64,000 nucleotides of DNA from Lytechinus variegatus (GCF_018143015.1 NC_054758.1:124001-188000); one strand, 5' to 3'. Positions 42,690-53,550 are shown, counted from the first letter of the stretch. The notes: a model not told the origin generated them from the sequence alone. Translations and numbers: made by a program.

Positions 42690-44610
42690 GCCAAGGAAAT
42701 ATAAAGTTCAAAGTGGGAATCATTTATAGTGAAACATACACCAGTAAACTTGAAGCTTATGGTGAGATTCCAGTTAAATGTAAAGGTACACTTGACATAA
42801 AATGTTACAGTCCAAAATGGTCAACACAGACATTCTATGTACCAGATGTCAAGGTTTCAGCTATCCTTGGGTTGTTAGGTTTGCATTGACCTTGTAATTA
42901 TCACAATTCACTCAATGTACAATTATGACACACCTACACCTAACCCTAAACCTTAACAAACACCTATCAAAAGTGAGGATCTCGAACAAGCATTTCCAGA
43001 GCACTTCGATGCTATAGATAGTTTCAAAGGAAAAGCGATGCTACATGTCAAGGACATCCGATCGCTAAACCTATCATAGACGCACCACAAGTGCAGCACA
43101 GTATGAAGGACAAGATCAAGATCAACGTGGAGGGACACGACAAGAATCTGTACTTGTTCATGGAGACAGCAAAGCAAGAAGGCTTAGTGTTCAACAGCTC
43201 CAAGTGCACAATCAAGAAAGACGCTTTCAACTTCTTTGGCTCACAGTGCACTAAATCAGATATCTACCCAGACCCTCGCAAGGTAGAAGCCAACATATTA
43301 CCCAAGGACAAAGAGGATGTTCAGAAATACCTAATATTGTTCAAATACCTAGCAGCATTTATTTAAATTTGTGGGAAAAGTCGGCACCACTTCGATAACT
43401 TTTTGACAAGGAAGTACCGTTCATCTGGGCGATGATCATGAAATTCCTTGTAATTCCAGCCTGAAATGTTCAGCATCATCAGGTGAATGCCTACAGTTCT
43501 ATGACCCAGAAAGAGAGGGAGAGAACTGTGGAGATAGATGCATCAAATAAAGATTTAGGAGCATGCCAGCTTCGAGAAGGTAACCTGCTGCGTTTGCATC
43601 CAAAGTCTTTTCACTGCACGATCCAGCTACTCAAACACAGAGGGAAATCTTATTCCTAATGTTTGGTATCAAACGCTTTTATAATACCTGTTCGGGAAGG
43701 AATTCACAGTCATAATCAATCACAGACCACTGGAAATTATATGGGGAAAAAGCTATTACAAGTGCACCGCCACATCTACAGGGATGGCTTATCAAAGTCC
43801 AAAGAAACAGGTGTCAAGTCAATTACCAACCTGGAAACGACATGTTTCTTTCCGATACGTTGAGTCGACTTCCTAATCCAAGGAAGCATGCGATGTACCG
43901 TTAGGTGTCAGAGTTAAATCCATCTGCTAAAATAAAGATTCGCATATGCGATCGACTTTTTACTCTTCGGACAACTCAAGAGGACCTAACATAATAGGAC
44001 ATGACTAATGATCCAATTCCCAGATCATTATGGCAGATAGTTACTCAGAATTGGCCTGAAACAATCCAAGAGTTATCGAAATCCCTTAGGCAGTATTGGT
44101 CGTAAAGAGATAACATCGGATTATCACATGGAGTACTCTTCACGGGAAGTCAAGTCATCGTACCGAAGTCACTGAGGAATGATATCCTTGGACAGCTTCA
44201 CCTAGGACACATGGGAATCGAAAGTACCAGACGAATTGCTCGTGAGACAGTGTTCTTGTCAAACATCAACAAGGACATTGACTTGTTGATAAAGCAGTGT
44301 GAAACATGCCAGAAACATCAAGCAAGGCAGCAGAAGAAAAGAAGTGGAATATCAAGCACATTACTTCTTCTCCACACTATCCAAGATCAAACGGATTAGC
44401 TCAGAGGATGGTTCGTACAGTCAAGAATCTGTTGACAAAATGTTCTCAGACTGGCCAAGACAGTCAACTAGCAATGATGAACCTGAGAGCAACACCAGTC
44501 GAAAGTAACTTGAGATCACCAGCAGAAATGTTATTTGGTAGACCCATCAGAACCATCAGAAGTCAGTATTTCTTGAGAGATTCTACTACACTGATTTTCT
44601 CATGAATACT
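42690..44610 (+). pseudogene. Decayed Ty3/gypsy pol with two large internal gaps
   Basis: In several frames on the plus strand: protease-like tail (TFYVPDVKVSAILGL, about 42825-42872), the linker before RT (about 42960-43110), the RT C-terminus (HDKNLYLFMETAKQEGL..FFGSQCTKSD..PDPRKVEA, 43138-43300), an RNase H start (EIDASNKDLGA, about 43530), the integrase zinc region (GIESTRRIAR..CETCQKHQ, 44212-44335) and the integrase C-terminal catalytic side (SSPHYPRSNGLAQRMVRTVK, near 44370). The RT palm with its YxDD and the first two integrase acidic residues are deleted, and stops and shifts are many. It is an old copy without recognisable LTRs, lying between inverted rather than direct repeats. Confidence 0.75.
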
Positions 44611-44619
44611 CAAGACAAG

Positions 44620-45430
44620 GTGAAGGAAGTCCTCTGCATGTAGGACAGCCAGTGAGAGTTATACATCCAAGGTAACAAACTAGGATACTAGCTAAAGCAT
44701 CCAAGGTCTGTGAGGAACCCAGGTCTTAGTATCAAAGTATCAAAGCCAAAACGGGGGAATCTTGCGATGGAACAGATCACACGTGAGAGAAATTCCACCC
44801 ACCATCCCTACTCCAAAGCAGGGCTCGAATTAGCGGTTGCCCGGGTGACGTTGGCAACCAAAACTGCCATCATGGTTGCCCGGATGGCAACCAGGAAAAT
44901 CCTGTGTTTCTTTTTCTAAAAGAGAATCAAATACTCCAGAATTTTGCAGCAAGCAAAATTGCTTTTCCAGTCCAAAGTTTACAACTTCTGGATCAGGAAT
45001 ATATCTTTCAAGATCACATTGGCACAAAGTTTTAGCTCAAAAATATCGCCCAAATCTAGCACATGAGCCTGCCAGTGACTTCTAAGATTGGCTGCCTGTC
45101 TGTCAAAGTTTGGCTAAGTCCTCCCTTAGAACCATTAAGCTTACATTTTGACATGTTATAAGTTAATAGTTGCAAATTGTAAAATGCAATTTACAGGAGG
45201 CCTTTTCCGTGGTACTGATTCGTCACCACATTTTCTACTTTTGAAAATATTAAATAGATTAATAACACAACCATACACATCTCAATGTACCAAAAGGACC
45301 CTCCCCTTCTTTACATTGGTCAAAAGAAAGGTTTTTGTCATTTTTGGCACTTTGAATTGTTTAATCTAAATCGTAAAGAATAAAGATAACCGACTCAACT
45401 AATTTCCCATACTCAGAATACCCTCAAAAC
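44620..45430. other. Post-pol spacer, no gene
   Basis: A palindrome-like patch (ggttgcccgggtgac / gttgcccggatggcaacc, 44837-44892) stands out. The rest has no recognisable coding sequence. Confidence 0.4.
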
Positions 45431-45439
45431 GTTTGTAAT

Positions 45440-45895
45440 TTGTTTTCCTATGATGTCGCATTGATGGCCGTTGAAGTGGCGGCCAAGGGACAATATTCAA
45501 GTTTTCAGAACATCAAAATAAATTCATTTAGTATTCGACTCCAAGATTGAAAAGGTGTAGGTTAGAAAAACTTATCAAAATGGGAAAAAGGGTGGTAAAG
45601 ATAATGACAATATAGTACTTAGTATTTAAGTCTGTAAAATGCAGTAAAAAAACAACTAAATTTCTTAATAATTGTTTATGAGGAAAGTTTTCTAGAAAGT
45701 TTCAAGGCAATTCCTTTATTTTCCTTAGATATATGGTAAATCAAGTATTTTGCAAATTTTCATTTTTTGGGAAACATTTTTAAAAATGCTCTTTTCTTAT
45801 TAAGATCTCAGCCGAATGACCTTTTCATCACCTATGAATAATATCAACTTGTAGAAAAATTTATTCATCTTTTTATGACACTAATTTCGTGCTCG
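45440..45895 (+). repeat. Partial, rearranged duplicate of the arm terminus
   Basis: 45460-45580 resembles 47030-47150, and 45640-45890 resembles 46695-46985, in the same orientation but in swapped order. The right arm is thus preceded by an extra, diverged copy of its own outer part. Confidence 0.6.
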
Positions 45896-45899
45896 AAGA

Positions 45900-47205
45900 A
45901 ACCTGATTTAGGAATACAGGCCATAGATTCAAATACAGATAAAGTGGGGGTAGCTTTGACATATTCCTTTGAGTTGTGTATTGATGTGTCAGAACTTCAT
46001 CTCTATTACCTGCAGTGCAAGTGAATCCTATAACAGTTTCCAAGAGACTTCATTAGATAAATTTCTTAATGATGCAATAGAAACACCTTTTTGCCTTTTC
46101 AACCTTCTAAATCAGATACATTTCTATCCCATCCACATTACATACTGTACATTACGGTGTGTTAGTCATACCAACACAATCAATGCGAGAGGCTGATCCA
46201 AGCTATTGTATTATTTGAATGACATACCATTCATCACTTTGCAATCGTTTTCATGGGTGTGACTGCCACACTGAGGTTGCTTTTTGGCCTCACTTTAGCG
46301 TAAAATTGCTTAATACATTCAGCATATTTTCCTTCTAGAGAATGAAGATACTTATGGTGGCATGAAGCCTGCCAATATTCTCGTTGGTACATCCTCTTTC
46401 ATATCGAATGTTGAGATTGTGTGTTTATTACTGGTATTCGTAATAAATCTGATCAATAACAGTGCATGTGCATTTTTTTTTACCTTAATTCTTTCAAAAA
46501 CTATATCAACCGACTTTAAATCGAAGATTAAAAAGATTGTAGCAAATTCTACCAACAAAAATAATAAATAATTTCGCATTTTATTAAGGCCTATTTCCAT
46601 TTTCTGTGTTGAAAATGTGGCAGTATACATTAGCATATCCAAGTCTCCGATATGAAGTAAAAAAGCAAATTTCTGAAAATTGAATTTTCAAGTTTGAGAC
46701 ATTATAAGTTTGTGACTAGAAATGATATCAATTTGGAATTTCGTCCCCTTAATAGCTGTATATTAGGAAAGTTTTCTAAAAAAATTTCAAGGCGATTCCG
46801 TAATTTTCTTTAGATTTATTGTAAATTATGTATTTCACAAATTTTAAATTTTTTGAAAAAAATCTCAAAATTACACTTTTCTTATCAAAATCTCAGCCAA
46901 ATTAAATTTTCATCACCCATGAATGGTATCAACTTGTAGAAAATTTATTTATCTTTCATATGACACTAATTCCGTGGCAAATGGATGTTTGTGTAAGAAT
47001 CTATGAACGAGAAACCAAATCCCATTATATGGCGGCCATTTGGACGCCATCTTGGATTTGAACCCCATGGGACAATATTCCGTTTTGGGAACATCAAAAT
47101 TCATTCAGTAGACGTCTTAAGGATTACAAAAATGTAGGTTTAAAAAATATATCATTCGGGTGCATGGGAAGCCTCTCTCTCTTCCCTACTAAAAGGAGAA
47201 TGCTG
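45900..47205 (+). repeat. Right arm of the 1.3-kb inverted repeat
   Basis: Reverse complement of 40796-42118. It includes gaatgacataccattcatca, tggcggccatttggacgcca and ends near ggtgcatgggaagcctctct. The short ORFs inside both arms are mirror translations and not genes. Confidence 0.85.
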
Positions 47206-47484
47206 GAGAGGGGGATGAGTGCTGCAATTTTCAGACGAAGAAAAGAGATAGTCTGCAGCTACAAACCATATTTCTTTGTTCATGCATCTGAATATCTGCA
47301 GGTAACATAATTACGAACAAAATGTTCATAAAATCTTTTTTTACATATGTAGAAATTAATATTTAATTCAAGCAAATTAGATCCCAACAAACTAAACGCT
47401 TTTCAAAAGATTATCTTATTCATATGTTGAAATAAGGTTTGTTTTTTAAGGCTAAGTTTTTGTTTTGAAGATGTTCACGACGTA
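47206..47484. other. Stretch without a recognisable gene
   Basis: Separates the inverted arm from the right terminus of the 37.5-kb block; nothing seen. Confidence 0.4.
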
Positions 47485-47574
47485 TTGCGTGGTCAACGAG
47501 TTAGACTCTTGCGCGAGCCGTTTCTGTGGAGTTTTTTAATGTTTTGGCGGAGCAGTGGTGTAAAAAAAATACGC
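47485..47574 (-). repeat. Right terminal inverted repeat of the 37.5-kb block
   Basis: ttttggcggagcagtggtgt at 47542-47561, an A run and ATACGC, preceded by cgcgagccgtttct. It mirrors 10045-10130. Confidence 0.7.
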
Positions 47575-47672
47575 TGCCCGTAGAATCGTTGAGTGTGGTC
47601 TTGGTTTCCCCTACGTATTGTACCCTACAAACTCTGCAAGTGATGTACATCATGAGCGGTGCTGTTTTTGTC
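47575..47672 (-). pseudogene. Penelope-like element, N-terminal half of GIY-YIG endonuclease
   Basis: On the minus strand the frame reads MMYITCRVCRVQYVGETKTTLN and stops at the inverted-repeat terminus. The C..C plus YVGET pattern is the first part of the GIY-YIG domain of Penelope-like elements. The remaining part is at 9825-10044 in the same orientation. On the 5' side it is cut by the tandem unit starting at 47673. Confidence 0.65.
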
Positions 47673-48210
47673 GCCCTCTATATGCGTCACGTAACTAGGT
47701 TGCATTAACAATGGATCAAACATGGCATGACAACAAATGTGAGTCACCTGTCTTCTACTTTTATTTGTTCATCGCATTCCTGCGATGTTTTTCAAATATA
47801 AGTTTATTTTTTTTTTTACCAAACGTTGCCAACCGTTACCCATGTACAGAAGTGTTAACCTCAGATTCTAAATATAACTAGCAGTTTGGTGCATTTGTAT
47901 AGTTGCCTTTTCATTTGGTGCGTGGGACCCTATACATGCCCTCTATATAACGTCACGTTACTAGGTTGCATTAACAATGGATCAAACATGGCAATGACAA
48001 CAAATGTGAGTCACCTGTCTTCTACTTTTATTTCTTCATCGCATTTCTTGCGATGTTTTTCAAATATAAGTTTAATTTTTTTATACAAACGTTGCCAACC
48101 GATATTTTTACCCATGTACAGAAGTGTTAACCTCAGATTCTAAATATAACTAGCAGTTTGGTGCATTTGTATAGTTGCCTTTTCATTTGGTGCGTGGGAC
48201 CCTATACACG
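47673..48210 (+). repeat. Two tandem copies of a ~266-272-bp unit
   Basis: Each unit runs from gccctctatat through ggttgcattaacaatggatc and tcacctgtcttctactttta to tttggtgcgtgggaccctat. The units differ by few substitutions and small indels, so the duplication is recent. Confidence 0.9.
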
Positions 48211-48792
48211 CCCACGCCCACTATTTCAATGAACAAGGTTATGATATAACCTTGTTCTCAGTTATATCTCCATGTGTGGGCAAAATAAGGGTGGCAATGT
48301 TTGGCTTAATTTTCTCTTTTTCTTTGGGGCAATACTTAATTTTTTTTACACTGACCATTTCCATTAGACTGTTATTCATACAGCTTGGCTTTTATTTAAA
48401 TTTGATTCTTTATATCATTTTTTTCTTAATTAAAAGTAGAGATAAAAAATGATATTTTCTTGCCATATTACTTTCCACCAATAGAGGGCGTACACAAACA
48501 TGCCCATAATTCAAGTTTTTGAGCGCTCTGGTGAATGCAAAAATGATTCCCAAGTTACTTATGATGAATGAATTAAAACTGTATGGAAATTAGTAATTTT
48601 GGTCACAAAAGTGATATTTTAATTATTTTTTAAAGTGTGTGCTCAATACAGCATTGGCATACCATAGTCCTACCTGTAGATTCTCCACAGGCCAGATGGT
48701 AGCAGTGAACAAGTGCCCACGCCAGGCGTTAGGGGAGTAAAGGTAAGATAGTACTATGATTTTTACTGACTCCCAAACGCCTCCAGGCTAGG
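48211..48792. other. Stretch without a recognisable gene
   Basis: The 66-codon hydrophobic ORF at 48252-48452 is T-rich and has no support. Confidence 0.4.
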
Positions 48793-48796
48793 AAGA

Positions 48797-49888
48797 CAGT
48801 CAGTCGGCAAGCCCCTGTGTTAATGAGCAAATGAGCAAGATTTATCCAAGTCCTCTCGTGGCTGAATTCATGTCCCTGCAAAATCTCATTAATTGTGAGA
48901 CTTTCTTTCTCAAAGAATTTAACTACGGGTACTTTCTCCTTGAGTAAATCGGTTATTTTCGTACCATTGGGAAGAGTAAAAGTAAATGTTACTCTTTCAT
49001 ATCGGTTATTCTTTTGAATTAAATATTTTGATAAATAAGTGATTTTTTTACTAGAAAAGATGCATCAAACAGAATTTTCTTCCTCTGTTTTCACTTGCAA
49101 ATTGTGCAACATTTTGTGTTTTAGGCACCAACATTATTTATATCATCAGAAAGCTCAAACTCTATACTTTCTTACAATGTCACTCTTGATATGTGGCATC
49201 TTTTAGATGGGTCAGCAGCCAGCTTTTTCCATCAAGATGCAAGACGAGATTTCTAAAATTTCTGAGTAACATAAAATCCAGAGCTCTGATTGGCTGAATA
49301 ATGTTTTCACAACAACAGGCGCAGGTTATTTGAAGCGATTACCACATGGTGAGTGTGACCTGCAGAGGCCAGTGTGGGGAACATAGGAATTTGCGTGGGT
49401 GTGTGGTCTCTGTGACCAATTAGAGTGCAGTATTCTTGTTTTTGAGCTGCTAAATGTACTTGGCCTATGAAAAGCTGGCTGCTGACCCATCTAAGATACA
49501 TCTTCTTATACAAATTATATCATATTAAAGCGTAGATCTTCAGCTTTATTATGATGTAAAAATCATTTGTGCTCAAACAGAAATCATGTGTGAAAACAAC
49601 AACATTTGTTGCATAAAAAATCATTTTTTTTTCATGTTTTATATCAAAAGTTTTCCCTATATTACAACATTTAAAAATAAAATCCAAATACATGACCTGA
49701 AAGAATGATTCTTCTTCTTTACAAAGATACCAAAAACATGAAATTTGGTGAATATTTAGAGCAGCAATGGCAGAATAAAAAGAGGTGTTTTGGTTTGCAC
49801 CAAGCTCATTAAATAATGCAAAAACCCCATAGTCATGAATATCACTTGGATAAAAGAAGCTACTTTTTCAGGGCTTGCTGACTGACTG
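48797..49888 (+). mobile_element. TIR element (CAGTCAGTCGGCAAGCCC family), copy B
   Basis: Same 18-bp inverted ends as copy A and a direct AAGA on each side (48793-48796; 49889-49892). The length is 1,092 bp and it is non-coding. The interior keeps the words ttaggcaccaacattattta and gatgggtcagcagccag. Confidence 0.85.
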
Positions 49889-50005
49889 AAGACCCCCTAA
49901 GGCTAGTATAAACAAAGGTTGGCAATTACTGTATAGCAATTAATGGAAAAAGAACATGTCGATCATCTCACCTGCATCAAAACCTGCAGCTGTAGTATTA
50001 TCTGA

Positions 50006-50278
50006 TCATTCTTCCCAGGCCCAGTCGTAGGCCAACAACCTGACGTGATTCGTGATGAACTTGGCGAAAGATGTCCAATTCACTTTCAGAACTCGATTAG
50101 GTATCCAGTCATGCCAGTAGATCTTGTTGTTTAAGTTAACGATTGATTCTGAACACTTGATCAACATCTCAGCATATGGATGTCTCCATGATGATGATAA
50201 CAATGACCACCAATGAACTGTCAGAGTTCGGAAAGATAAGGAAGAAGAGTTTGTGTACAGTACGCCGCCAATTACCAT
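50006..50278 (-). CDS. Exon-like ORF with a YWTD-repeat-like motif, uncertain
   Basis: 90 codons, minus strand. The stretch NNKIYWHDWIPNRVLKVNW and, 15 residues later, RLLAYDWAWEE resemble the YW.DW..NR and LA.DW segments of YWTD beta-propellers in LDL-receptor-like proteins. Only about one repeat is covered and no splice sites bound it convincingly; a TGA follows directly. It could be an exon remnant of a host receptor gene or chance. Confidence 0.25.
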   Translation of the reverse strand: MVIGGVLYTNSSSLSFRTLTVHWWSLLSSSWRHPYAEMLIKCSESIVNLNNKIYWHDWIPNRVLKVNWTSFAKFITNHVRLLAYDWAWEE

Positions 50279-50435
50279 GGCGAAGAGCGAATGTCGTCAC
50301 TATTTACGCTGCGTCATGGGGAATCCCCGAAAAAATACTGTTTCCTAATCGCTTTACAGATGGCGCTAGTTAACATCTATGGAAGAACAAATCCCATTTT
50401 TTTTCTGGCATGTTGTATGTTAGTTAACTTTTTAT

Positions 50436-50570
50436 CGGGGGGGGGGGCACTTCCATTGACCAGTGGATACCATGCATGAACATTTGGTTTCAAAAAGCAC
50501 CCTAAACATATATTTTCCATATTCTGAAAATGCACCCCTTAGTAAGTATTGGCGTGTGAAACCCTACCCT
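50436..50570 (-). mobile_element. MITE family 1, half copy
   Basis: A G run, cacttccattgaccagtgga, taccatgcatg, aaaaagcaccctaaaca and ttggcgtgtgaaaccctacc correspond to the right half of the copy at 15155-15709 in inverse orientation. The other terminus is missing. Confidence 0.7.
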
Positions 50571-50631
50571 TACATGTATAACAGGTATAAAAAAAAATAA
50601 TAATAATAAAAATAAACGGTACCCTTGACAA

Positions 50632-50925
50632 GGGTCGTGTGGTACAGTGGTTAGAGCATTGGACTCACAATCGCAAGGTTGTGAGTTCGAATACCCAACT
50701 CTGCCATTGTCTCCACTTTGATAAAAAAAGGCCCAAGAGTGATATCTGTCGTCTATTACGTCAGCCTCTATGACTGATTAACCTAGACGTAAAATGTTTC
50801 CAAGGTAATTGGTTATATACCAGCTGGGCGTTTACCAGCAAAAAAAAAATGCTGTCCTGCCGAGTTCCTACGGGAGTTACCACAAACAGAAACAGAAACA
50901 AGCATTCCTTTACGGGTGTGGTCTG
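50632..50925 (+). mobile_element. tRNA-derived SINE, type 1
   Basis: The head has box A tgtggtacagtggttagagc and box B ggttgtgagttcgaatac. The body has gtgatatctgtcgtctatta, attggttatataccagctgg and gccgagttcctacgggagtt. The tail is cagaaacagaaacaag. The anticodon and T stems do not pair properly, so it is not a functional tRNA. Confidence 0.75.
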
Positions 50926-51034
50926 GGCTGAAAATTTCACCAAAATCAGATAACAAACAACAAAATTATTGAATTTTAGATTTTATCAATATTTTGTGAA
51001 AACATTTATATGCACACCGCCATGAATATTCATG

Positions 51035-51450
51035 AGGATGGCTGATGTATCATATCCCCGCTATCTTATTTTATTACATGGAATTTGTTTCATTTTTTCA
51101 TACATGAAGAGTTTTATTTGCAAAAGGGGTTAGGTCCTCTTTGGACCATTCCAAGAATGCAATATTGATGTACAATGTTGCACTACCCTATAATTTGAAC
51201 ATGGAACTAGGTATAAAGAAATCTACCTGTCTTCAATTTTTTTCCTATATACTTTTTTTCAAATTATCATTGTGGACCCGAAGCCCCTTATGCAAGTAAA
51301 CTTAAATGAATCCAATCTCTTTTGATTAAAAAAGTGATTTTTCTTTGCCACTTTCATTCACGTTTTCGTTTGAATTTCATTTTTTTGTATCATCAGAGCG
51401 ACTAAAAATTTAGAGGTTTAGAGAAAGAAAGCAATAAAATTTATGAACAA
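51035..51450 (-). repeat. Left part of hairpin repeat plus ggggttaggtcc repeat
   Basis: 51041-51110 resembles the left half of the 19631 repeat. 51120-51440 (ggggttaggtcc, agaaatctacctgtcttca, cattgtggacc) recurs in direct orientation at 52575-52915, so two copies flank the 51455-52523 element. Confidence 0.6.
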
Positions 51451-51454
51451 GTGG

Positions 51455-52523
51455 AATGCCTCTGGCCGTCCCACCTGCATCACGCGGTTCAACATAGCAG
51501 CAGTGCTGACTTTGAAAACTACTATAACTCACACAAGATGTTCAGTGATCCTTGGTTACTATTATTTCCACGTTTTATGAATTAGACCAATACACTTACA
51601 GAGATAGGATGGTAATTCAACAAATACCCCCAATGCGGCCAAAGTTCATTGATCTCACATGACCTTTGACCTTGATCATGTGACCTGAAACTTGCACAGG
51701 ATATTCGGTGATACTTGATAACTCTTATGACTAAGTTTCAAAAGTCAGATCAATAAACTTGCAAAGTTGATGGTAATTCAACAGATACCCCCATTATGGC
51801 CAAAGTTCATTGACCTTTGACCCTGGTCATGTGACCTAAGATGTGCACAGGATTTTCAGTGATACTTGATTACTCTTATGTCCAAGTTTTATGAACTAGA
51901 CCAACATACTTTCAAAGTTATGATGGTAATTCAACAAATACCCCCAATTCGGCCAAAGTTCATTGACCCTAAATGACCTTTGACCTTGATCATGTGACCT
52001 GAAACTTGCACAAGATGTTCAGTGATACTTGATTACTATTATGCCCAAGTTTCATGAATCAGATCCAAAAACTTTTAAAGTTTTGATTGTAATTCAACAG
52101 ATACCCCCAAATCGGCCAAAGTTCATTGACCCTAAATGACCTTTGACCTTAGTCATGTGACGTGAAACTCATGCAGGATGTTTGGTGATACTTGATTAAC
52201 CTTATGTCCAAGTTTAGTGAACTAGGTCCATATATTTTCTAAGTTATGATGACATTTCAAAAACTTAACCTCAGGTTAAGATTTTGATGTTGATTCCCCT
52301 AACACGGTCTAAGTTCATTGACCCTAAATGACCTTTGACCTTGGTCATGTGACATGAAACTGTAATAGGATCTTCAGTAATACTTGATTGACCTTATGGC
52401 CAAGTTTCATGAACTAGGCCCATATACTTTCTAAGTTATGATGTCATTTCAAAAATCTTAACCTCAGGTTAAGATTTGATGAAAAGCAGCGCCTATAATC
52501 TCACTCTGCTATGCAGGTGAGAC
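51455..52523 (-). repeat. gtctcacctgc family, long copy (inverse)
   Basis: It starts tggaatgcctctggccgtcc and ends ctctgctatgcaggtgagac. The interior has five to six units of ~155 bp with caaagttcattgaccctaaa, gacctttgacct and catgtgacctgaaac. It is probably the most complete copy in the window. No ORF. Confidence 0.85.
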
Positions 52524-52529
52524 AAAAAT

Positions 52530-52930
52530 GGACCTAACCTCACTGTTTTGAAAAATGAGTTCTTAACACGAGTTTGGTTGAAAAAGGGATTAGGTCCATT
52601 CCATGAAAATCACTTTTTTTTAGTTCTCCCATATTACAATATTCTTATGCGAGAACTGAATTTTTTTATACCCTACCATGAGAACATAAAATCGACTGTA
52701 AAAGAAATCTACCTGTCTTCTTATTTTTAAGCTATTCTTTAAAAAAAATCTGTGTGGACCTAACCCCTTTTGAAAAAAGTAATTTTTCGTTGCCATTTTA
52801 GTTCACTTTTTAATGGGAATGACAACTTTTCTTTGGTATCTATAGAGATACTAAATATCTATGAATTCAGACATAAAATCAAATTTGGTGAGAAATTGAC
52901 CTAACCCCTTTGCAAGTGAGCTCTTCACCA
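52530..52930. repeat. Second copy of the ggggttaggtcc repeat
   Basis: Direct, diverged copy of 51120-51440; together they look like a split or duplicated repeat around the 51455-52523 insertion. Confidence 0.5.
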
Positions 52931-52934
52931 TGTC

Positions 52935-53290
52935 ACCATGTTCACATGTGTGAATGATGTGTCTCAATTATGATGAAATAAGTTGTGGATAATAATAACT
53001 AATGCACTTAATCAGTTATCAAACAAAATGTTTTAGTTCTTGCCGTAAAAACCTTATTTCATATAAAGTACAAAAGAACAAGTGGGAATATGACATCATC
53101 AGCCCACCTAATGAATATTCATGAAGACATATACCCAAAACTGTTTCACCGGACTAAATGCAAATTCTTAAAATTCGATAACTTCGTTATTTGTCATCCG
53201 ATTTTGATCAAATTTTCAGCATTTTGCTTTGTGAATTTTACTCTTTTTTATTGAGGTATAGATATTTCCAGCCTAGACGACCCCTTTAAT
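52935..53290 (+). repeat. gtgggctgatgatgtcat repeat family, right-part copy
   Basis: gaacaagtgggaatatgaca, tcatcagcccacctaatgaa, cagcattttgctttgtgaat and gacccctttaat match 19800-20015 closely. Confidence 0.75.
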
Positions 53291-53434
53291 TTGATTCCCT
53301 TAACAAGTACAATATTTTAATTGTTCTGTCATGGACGTCGGCAATTGGCTTTACCTTTTTTATATCAGTACCGCCCTTCTAACACACCTCGCTCAAATCG
53401 GACACTAAATACACACTAAGAAATAAAGGTTCAA

Positions 53435-53550
53435 AATTGAACCCCGAAAGGTTGATGCAAAATCAGCACCCTATGGGTTCAAAAATTGAACCCTGCGGTA
53501 ATTGGGGTTCATTTTTGCAACCTGCGGGTTCAAAACTGCACCCCTAGAAA
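53435..53550. repeat. Palindromic gggttcaaaa/ttgaaccc cluster
   Basis: Repeated ggttcaaaattgaacccc, gggttcaaaaattgaaccct and gggttcaaaactgcacccc. Such clusters are common at the ends of small animal MITEs; only one end is recognisable here. Confidence 0.6.

Larger units (their letters stand above)
10045..47574. mobile_element. Candidate 37.5-kb TIR-bounded insertion (nested composite)
   Basis: The two ends are ~80-bp imperfect inverted repeats. The outer flanks are the two halves of one GIY-YIG domain in the same orientation. CTACGG (minus strand) occurs next to both ends and could be a 6-bp target duplication. The interior holds several younger insertions (RLE element, LINE-B, foldbacks, MITEs), so the original transposon was smaller and has been swollen. 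No transposase, integrase, polymerase B or capsid ORF typical of a giant autonomous element is recognisable. The alternative is two independently truncated copies of an old PLE-plus-TIR composite. Confidence 0.45.

Noticed and set aside
44837..44895. Attachment or operator-like palindrome (ggttgcccggg)
   Set aside because: Occurs within decayed repeat sequence with no associated gene; no functional evidence.
10045..47574. Polinton/Maverick giant element
   Set aside because: A possible 6-bp duplication fits, but no polymerase B, retroviral-like integrase, ATPase, protease or capsid ORF is present and the TIR start differs from the usual one.
50632..50705. Functional tRNA gene
   Set aside because: Box A and box B are good, but the anticodon and T stems do not pair and the sequence continues into a SINE body.
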